NCBI GenBank assembly: GCA_024195585.1
Contig: SWBL01000232.1
Location: 1-64,000 of the forward strand
Reading direction: 5' to 3'
DNA: 64,000 bases
From: Aureobasidium sp. EXF-3400
Taxonomy: Eukaryota; Ascomycota; Dothideomycetes; Dothideales; Saccotheciaceae
Shown: one piece after another, positions 59,398 to 64,000 of the stretch
How positions within the stretch are numbered: the stretch's first letter is position 1
How the letters are laid out: the number at the start of each line of letters is the position of its first letter
Translations under genes and position numbers: made by a program
Notes under the pieces: model-generated
The model's database searches: none
What the model saw: only the letters and a program-made list of their open reading frames with translations
Told to the model about the DNA's origin: nothing

Positions 59398-61108
59398 ATG
59401 GCACTGTGTAAACCACGGCCGCCGCCAACACCGTTGGAGAACAGGCAAGCGGCGAACAAAACTACGGCTATCATTGTTCCGGCTTTATTGATCGGGGTTG
59501 TTGGTTATGCCACCTGGGTTGTGGTCGTTCTTATAGGTGGTAAGTGCTGTCTTTGCTCCAAGTCTATACTCAATTGGTCTGGAAGTTGTGGGTAGTGAGA
59601 GCAAAATGTTTTGTGTACCATGCGACCTCGAGATAGACAAGAGGCTGAGAATTCATCGCTGACTTTTCCAGCCAACCATCTCATTAAACATGAAAATCGA
59701 AATGGAGCCGGAATCGCCGTTATAGTACTGTACTTCGTATTCTTATTTCCTATGGCATCTAGTTATCTACGACTTCTTATTACTATCCCACATCCTGGAT
59801 ATATCGAAAAAGGAACCCCGACTGCTGCCACTCCAGTCAAGCCGGCAAAGGAAGCACCTCCTCAGCATAACATCCAGGCTTCATGTACAAGTACCAAGGT
59901 TCAAGATGGCACGAATCAGACCAGCAAGAAGTCTCAACATCTCGCTCCTAAAGAGCTTGAAATTACTCAGTTAGACACCAAAGCTATCTTGAGTGGCGAG
60001 CTACCACCACCACCCGGCACGGAGCGCTTCTACTCGAAAGACGTATTTGCTTGCGATCAGAACGGTCTTCCGATATGGTGTGGCGTCTGCAATAACTGGA
60101 AACCGGATCGATCACATCACGGAAGCGACTTTGGTAGATGTGTCTTGAAAATGGATCATTTTTGTCCGGTTCGTATCTATCATGATCTTGATAAGTGCTA
60201 CGCTGACTTAGGGCTTTTGATGTAGTGGGTTGGAGGAGTCGTTGGAGAGCGAAATTTCAACTTCTTCATTCAATTTTGCTCTTACGCTGGAATATATGCT
60301 CTATATGTCATGATTGTTATGGCTGTCTTCGTTGCTGAAGCCAGAGGCAGAGTAAGTGCTTTCTCTCAGCGTTTCGCAAGTTCTTGTTCTCCAAATGCTG
60401 ACTCTATGCCAGGGGAATACACCAGGTGGCAATTGGATCGCTGGATTGACACTTGGAGCTGTGTTCACATTATTCGCAGGCGGCATGGCGATGACTAGTA
60501 TGAGTCTCGCACTGAAGAACTTAACCACCGTCGACAACATTGGCCATCAGAGAAGAGTCATGCACATCGCTGTACTAGTCGACTCGTCCCAACAACGTCA
60601 ACCTAGACCCATGTCAACAGGTCACCTCAAACCATCACATGTCACAGAAGATGAAGATCCTTGGCAGGGTACCATCACATACCCGCTAAGCATGATGCCA
60701 GATGCATCTTCAGAAACCACGTTATCGCCACCTACATCATCACCACCTAGGACATTCGCCATCCTACGCACACATCCTGGCATGAACCCTTGGAATCTGG
60801 GAGCTTTCCGAAACTTCAAATCCATCATGGGCAATCGTTGGTACGACTGGTTCTTGCCGCTACGACATTCACCTTGCTGCAACCACGATCGTGGCGATAG
60901 CATGTACGAACTGGGACCTGATGTTGAGCGACTGAAGGCTGATGCCGGCCTATCGTCTTCCAGCAGCAGACTAGGTTCAAGTCGACGCAAACACAGGAAA
61001 CATCGACACCGCAGGGAAGATTCCGAGGACGTAGACATCATGGGGTCAACCCTCGCAAACGTCAACGGCTCCACAGGGAGGGAGCGAAATAGTTTTGAGT
61101 CAGCTTAA
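59398..61108 (+). CDS. DHHC-family palmitoyltransferase, Pfa5-like (DHFC variant)
   Basis: Membrane enzyme that attaches palmitate to protein cysteines. Exons 59398-59539, 59672-60168, 60226-60351 and 60413-61108 give 486 residues. Two helices flank residue 50 (IIVPALLIGVVGYATWVVVV, IAVIVLYFVFLFPMASSYLR). The Cys-rich domain reads WCGVCNNWKPDRSHHGSDFG, then RCVLKMDHFCPWVGGVVGER. The catalytic motif is DHFC instead of DHHC with its Cys kept, and a usual zinc-ligand Cys in SHHC is Gly. I believe these variants occur in the fungal Pfa5 group. Two more helices follow (about 235-300), then a cytosolic tail with PGMNPWNLGAFRNFKSIMG and an Arg/His-rich stretch. Confidence 0.85.
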
Positions 61109-61283
61109 ACGATAGGCTTACTTTTAACAGCCACATCTATTTTCCTTCATATACATAGTTTGATACCCTCTTAACGTAGATTTTCAATGATAGTTACATC
61201 TCAATGCAAAAAAACAAGGGATTGAAGGAAAACAATAGAATAAAGCAAAGCACTCGCTACAGTAACCTAGACAAATGTAAACC

Positions 61284-61865
61284 TCACACCATCTTGGATC
61301 GCCTAAGCTCCCACTCCTCGGCTCTGCGCAACTCCTCCTGTGCAAGCCGGATAGCCTTCTCCATCGAAGCTCTCAAACGGCCCTCAATCTCCTCAACCGG
61401 TGTCTCACAATTCAACAAGCCGATAAACTTCTCAAACTTGCGTCTCTTGATTGCAATCCTCTCTGCATCTGTGAAGCCCTCAGCAAACTGCACACTTGGT
61501 CTTCTCTTCACCATCAGTGCATTCTCTGCCTCCTCGGCAGCCAACAACTTCTCCCACCACTGATTGTCTTCCACCTGGCTTGCTCGGCGCAGGTGTTGGG
61601 CTACGCTGGCACGGCGTTTGGCCAGCATATCTTTGTCCCAGTTCATGCATGCAGGGTATTCATGTGTGTAGATGCTGGGGGTGGATTGATGGTAGTAAGA
61701 GGCAATGGCATCGAGTTGTTCCTCGCTCAAGAGATGATAGTCTAGGAGCGTGCGAGGGAAGTCTGGGTGTGGAGCACCGGTAGGCAGGGGCACGAGAGGT
61801 GCGAGGCGGAGTTTGAGGTGCGCAATACGAGAGGCGAGTTGGTCTTTCTTGGTAGGTGTCGACAT
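61284..61865 (-). CDS. Conserved hypothetical protein, helical
   Basis: Not recognised as a named family. Single exon, 193 residues from MSTPTKKDQ at 61865; another ATG 11 codons upstream (61898) is possible but adds a short basic leader. The middle has DYHLLSEEQLDAIASYYHQS and NWDKDMLAKRRASVAQHLRR, the rest is charged helix (AERIAIKRRKFEKFIGLLNC, then RLAQEELRRAEEWELRR). No signal peptide or membrane helix. Composition and uninterrupted length support a real gene; it converges with the palmitoyltransferase gene, 175 bp away. Confidence 0.75.
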   Translation of the reverse strand: MSTPTKKDQLASRIAHLKLRLAPLVPLPTGAPHPDFPRTLLDYHLLSEEQLDAIASYYHQSTPSIYTHEYPACMNWDKDMLAKRRASVAQHLRRASQVEDNQWWEKLLAAEEAENALMVKRRPSVQFAEGFTDAERIAIKRRKFEKFIGLLNCETPVEEIEGRLRASMEKAIRLAQEELRRAEEWELRRSKMV

Positions 61866-62444
61866 CTTTTTGGTTGGTTTGCGTAGAATGATGATCACAA
61901 AAAGCTGGTAAGAAAGGGGTACGGATGTCGTGTCTTGAGGTTTTCGACCAGCGAAAAGTGTTCAGAGAGCAAGTATGTATTGAACGACACAGACAGCAAA
62001 GGAGGAAAAGGTGACAATGCGTGATGGTGGAGGGTCAAGGACGAAGCAATACTTATTGGCGAGCATTGCCATGTCTTTCAAGACATGTCTTTTGTTCACC
62101 GCAGCGCCCCAGACAAAATCAGCCACCGAGATATGCTTCTGTATAAGACAAAGGATGACCCGAGATTAGATTCGCGTGGTTGCTTTGTGTTGTGGATTTG
62201 AGATTCTGGATCATGTGCTGGGCTTTGATGGTCTCAAAGAATCCTGAGACGCTGACTGAATCGACACTCGCGAATGCCCTATCTGTAACATAGAGAAGTT
62301 GCAATAGGTCGTAGATGCCTAATATGGAATACAACATGATCTAAGGAGGTGCGGTGAAGACGACCTCTACCCGCTTGAATCTCAGACAGAAAGTGAAGTG
62401 ATTGCCATGATAGTCTTATATTTGTGCCAGTCAGCTCTGTTCAC

Positions 62445-62518
62445 ATCGAACCGGTGGAATGGCGCAGCGGTAGTAGCTCGTGTCTCCCGCGAAGTTGGCC
62501 AGAGTCCACCGGTTCGAT
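62445..62518 (+). repeat. Perfect 14 bp inverted repeat around the tRNA-like element
   Basis: ATCGAACCGGTGGA at 62445-62458 and TCCACCGGTTCGAT at 62505-62518 are exact reverse complements, with 46 bases between. The right arm includes the B-box-like sequence. Confidence 0.85.
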
Positions 62519-62532
62519 TCTTCTCAGTGCCA
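62453..62532 (+). tRNA. tRNA-like element, probable pseudo-tRNA
   Basis: A-box-like TGGCGCAGCGG starts at 62460 and B-box-like GGTTCGATTC lies at 62511-62520, 51 bp apart as in a tRNA gene with a few extra bases. The acceptor ends pair for about four bases only. The T-stem is poor and no canonical seven-base anticodon loop forms, so no isotype is given. It could be a decayed tRNA or a Pol III-derived fragment. Confidence 0.3.
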
Positions 62533-62818
62533 TTAATTGGCATTCAGCCATGAGGGGTCCCAGTAATCCTCGCACGACAACAATCGAGATGAAAGCTTGC
62601 TTTCTCTGCCCTCCCTAGCAACACGGCGGCTAGGGGGGTTTCTGTTTTGTCAAAAACTCCTGCTGTGTTCCTGCTTCTGTTTTGATATACATTCATGCGT
62701 ATTTGTGGTGAGTTGCATCAGGGGAAACAAGCAGGCGCATGTCTCATTGGTGTTCTTCTTGATAGTATTTGTGATTATGAGACATTATGTGGGCTATTTT
62801 CACTCGAGATATCGACCT

Positions 62819-64000
62819 CTAAAGCCAGTCACCATTTTTACGGCCCGCTTGAGGCGCTCCTTCCAGTGGCACCATCTTGATAGTCTTCTTGAGCTCCTCC
62901 CTCCGCTTGTTGGCTTTGCTCTCGCGCCTGTGATCCTTGATCCCTGCAAACACACTCGGTCGCTTCTTCGTAGTATTAGAAGCTGCAGACGAGGATGCTT
63001 GCAATCTCAAAGGATCATACGCTTCGGCTGCTGATATCGGTTGCGGCGCACTTATGACCGGGAACGAAGGTCTTCGCTGTTTAAAGTTCTCGACAAGGTT
63101 TGACAATCCTTCAACCGCACTGACTGATGATTTACGAACATGATGGCCGAACACTGAAGTCACCTTGTACGTCAGTGACTTCAAAGGAGCCTTGGAGCCC
63201 TTTGAAGACGCTACACTGCTAACTCCGCTATCGTAAGATTGCTTCCTCTTGTCATAGGCCGATGCTTGTAAATAACGTGCAGCCTCATCTGACGGATGTG
63301 AGAAAATGGTGGGCAGCGCGTTCACCTCGAAGGTGACTTTATTGCCAGGCTTGTTGTATTCTCTGGCTAGTTGCTCGGCGTCAGCGTTGATGCGATGGTA
63401 GAAGGCTGAGAAGCGGTTGGAGTCGTCGATGCTTTGTTTTCTCTGTACGGGAGAGGGTGGCTCTTTCGTCTTTGTTGCTTCACGTCCAGGGAGCGGCGGT
63501 GAAATAGGTATGCTGCCACTTGTGCTGCGACGACGCCTAGTGCCCGTAGACTCTGGGGTCAGAGAGAGCTTGAAGGGGAAGTTAAGAGGGCGCTCTTTGC
63601 TTTTAGGGTTATATCGCTGCTCGCGAGGCATAGTCCGTGGGTCAGGAGATCTGCTTGCTGCCGGCGAGTAAGCCTTGTTGCGAGACTTCTGATATTCCAG
63701 CTCTCGCTGTTTGGATATTTGTCTAGGGTTGAAGAACAGTGGTTGTGGTACAAGCTTCATCTTTTCCTTAATACTGTTGGATGAAGCACTGTGCTTTCGG
63801 AAACCAGCAGCTTTAGCGTCTTCTTTGAACAAGGCATGGTATTCGTTGGCCAACCGCTTAGCCTCATCCATCAGACTCTCATTTGAGGATGCATTCAAAG
63901 ATTTGTCTTCGTAAGCATCGATCACCTTACTCTCATAGTCGTTGATTCGCCTGCTAGACCCTGTTCGTGACTGCTGACGAGACCTGCCACGAAGCTCGTA
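62819..64000 (-). CDS. Basic disordered protein (partial, 5' end off window)
   Basis: Not recognised. The frame is open from the right edge (YELRGRSRQQSRTGSSRR) to a stop at 62819, 393 residues visible. It is rich in Ser, Lys, Arg and Pro, with short helical islands (DEAKRLANEYHALFKEDAKA, NRFSAFYHRINADAEQLARE) and a conserved-looking stretch LKSLTYKVTSVFGHHVRKSS. The C-terminus is very basic (KDHRRESKANKRREELKK). No membrane helix or enzyme motif. It may be a regulatory or scaffold protein, but nothing in the visible part says so. Confidence 0.7.
   Translation of the reverse strand, partial: YELRGRSRQQSRTGSSRRINDYESKVIDAYEDKSLNASSNESLMDEAKRLANEYHALFKEDAKAAGFRKHSASSNSIKEKMKLVPQPLFFNPRQISKQRELEYQKSRNKAYSPAASRSPDPRTMPREQRYNPKSKERPLNFPFKLSLTPESTGTRRRRSTSGSIPISPPLPGREATKTKEPPSPVQRKQSIDDSNRFSAFYHRINADAEQLAREYNKPGNKVTFEVNALPTIFSHPSDEAARYLQASAYDKRKQSYDSGVSSVASSKGSKAPLKSLTYKVTSVFGHHVRKSSVSAVEGLSNLVENFKQRRPSFPVISAPQPISAAEAYDPLRLQASSSAASNTTKKRPSVFAGIKDHRRESKANKRREELKKTIKMVPLEGAPQAGRKNGDWL

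Larger units (their letters stand above)
61866..62818. other. Intergenic with tRNA-like element
   Basis: Upstream of the hypothetical gene and downstream of the right-edge gene. The only structure recognised is the tRNA-like/inverted-repeat element at 62445-62532. Confidence 0.5.

Noticed and set aside
1..64000. Transposons, CRISPR arrays, prophage or viral insertions
   Set aside because: No transposase, reverse transcriptase, long terminal repeats, regularly spaced repeats or viral-type genes were recognised on either strand.

Overview
The window is nuclear DNA of a filamentous ascomycete (Pezizomycotina; a Dothideomycete is my guess, not shown by the sequence). The reasons are many spliced genes with very short introns (about 43-93 bp, GT...CTAAC-like...AG), Zn2Cys6 regulators, and families typical of moulds (GH51, GH5_12, BLI-3, Yvc1-type TRP channel, peroxisomal KAPA synthase). 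I assign 29 genes. Exon borders were worked out by hand from GT/AG sites, reading frame and family conservation, and all multi-exon models except the edge genes sum to whole codons.

Layout. 1-5 kb: a GH51 arabinofuranosidase cut by the left edge; GPI1 (GPI-anchor synthesis) with a small membrane-protein gene directly upstream, one in-frame stop codon away. 5-14 kb: a CCCH/FG nucleoporin (Nup42/Amo1 type), a degenerate kinase-like gene, a Yvc1-like channel, and an AMP-binding protein lacking both its ATP loop and its C-terminal domain. 14-26 kb: two F-box-type genes, a Zn2Cys6 regulator, a TMEM135-like membrane protein, the deubiquitinase OTU1, an HNH-domain protein and glucosidase II beta. 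26-36 kb: an Msn5/exportin-5 karyopherin, a GH5_12 steryl-glucosidase-like enzyme ending in a CaaX box, and a P58IPK-like ER DnaJ protein. 36-47 kb: BLI-3-like protein, an ACS-family transporter, EMG1, a VOC-domain protein with a very long Ser/Arg-rich tail, KAPA synthase with a PTS1-like end, and a second Zn2Cys6 regulator. 49-64 kb: an RSC1/2-like remodeller subunit, a DHA-type MFS transporter, a multicopper oxidase, a Pfa5-like palmitoyltransferase, a conserved hypothetical, a tRNA-like element, and a basic disordered protein cut by the right edge.

Most genes are housekeeping and do not form one pathway. GPI1, glucosidase II beta and the P58IPK-like protein all serve the ER but are scattered. 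I see no secondary-metabolite backbone gene, no intact transposon, no CRISPR array and no viral genes. I found no clear undescribed system. The best leads are the GPI1 upstream pair, the CaaX-tailed glycosidase, the VOC fusion, the two degenerate enzymes, and two perfect inverted repeats (near 24.9 kb and 62.5 kb).
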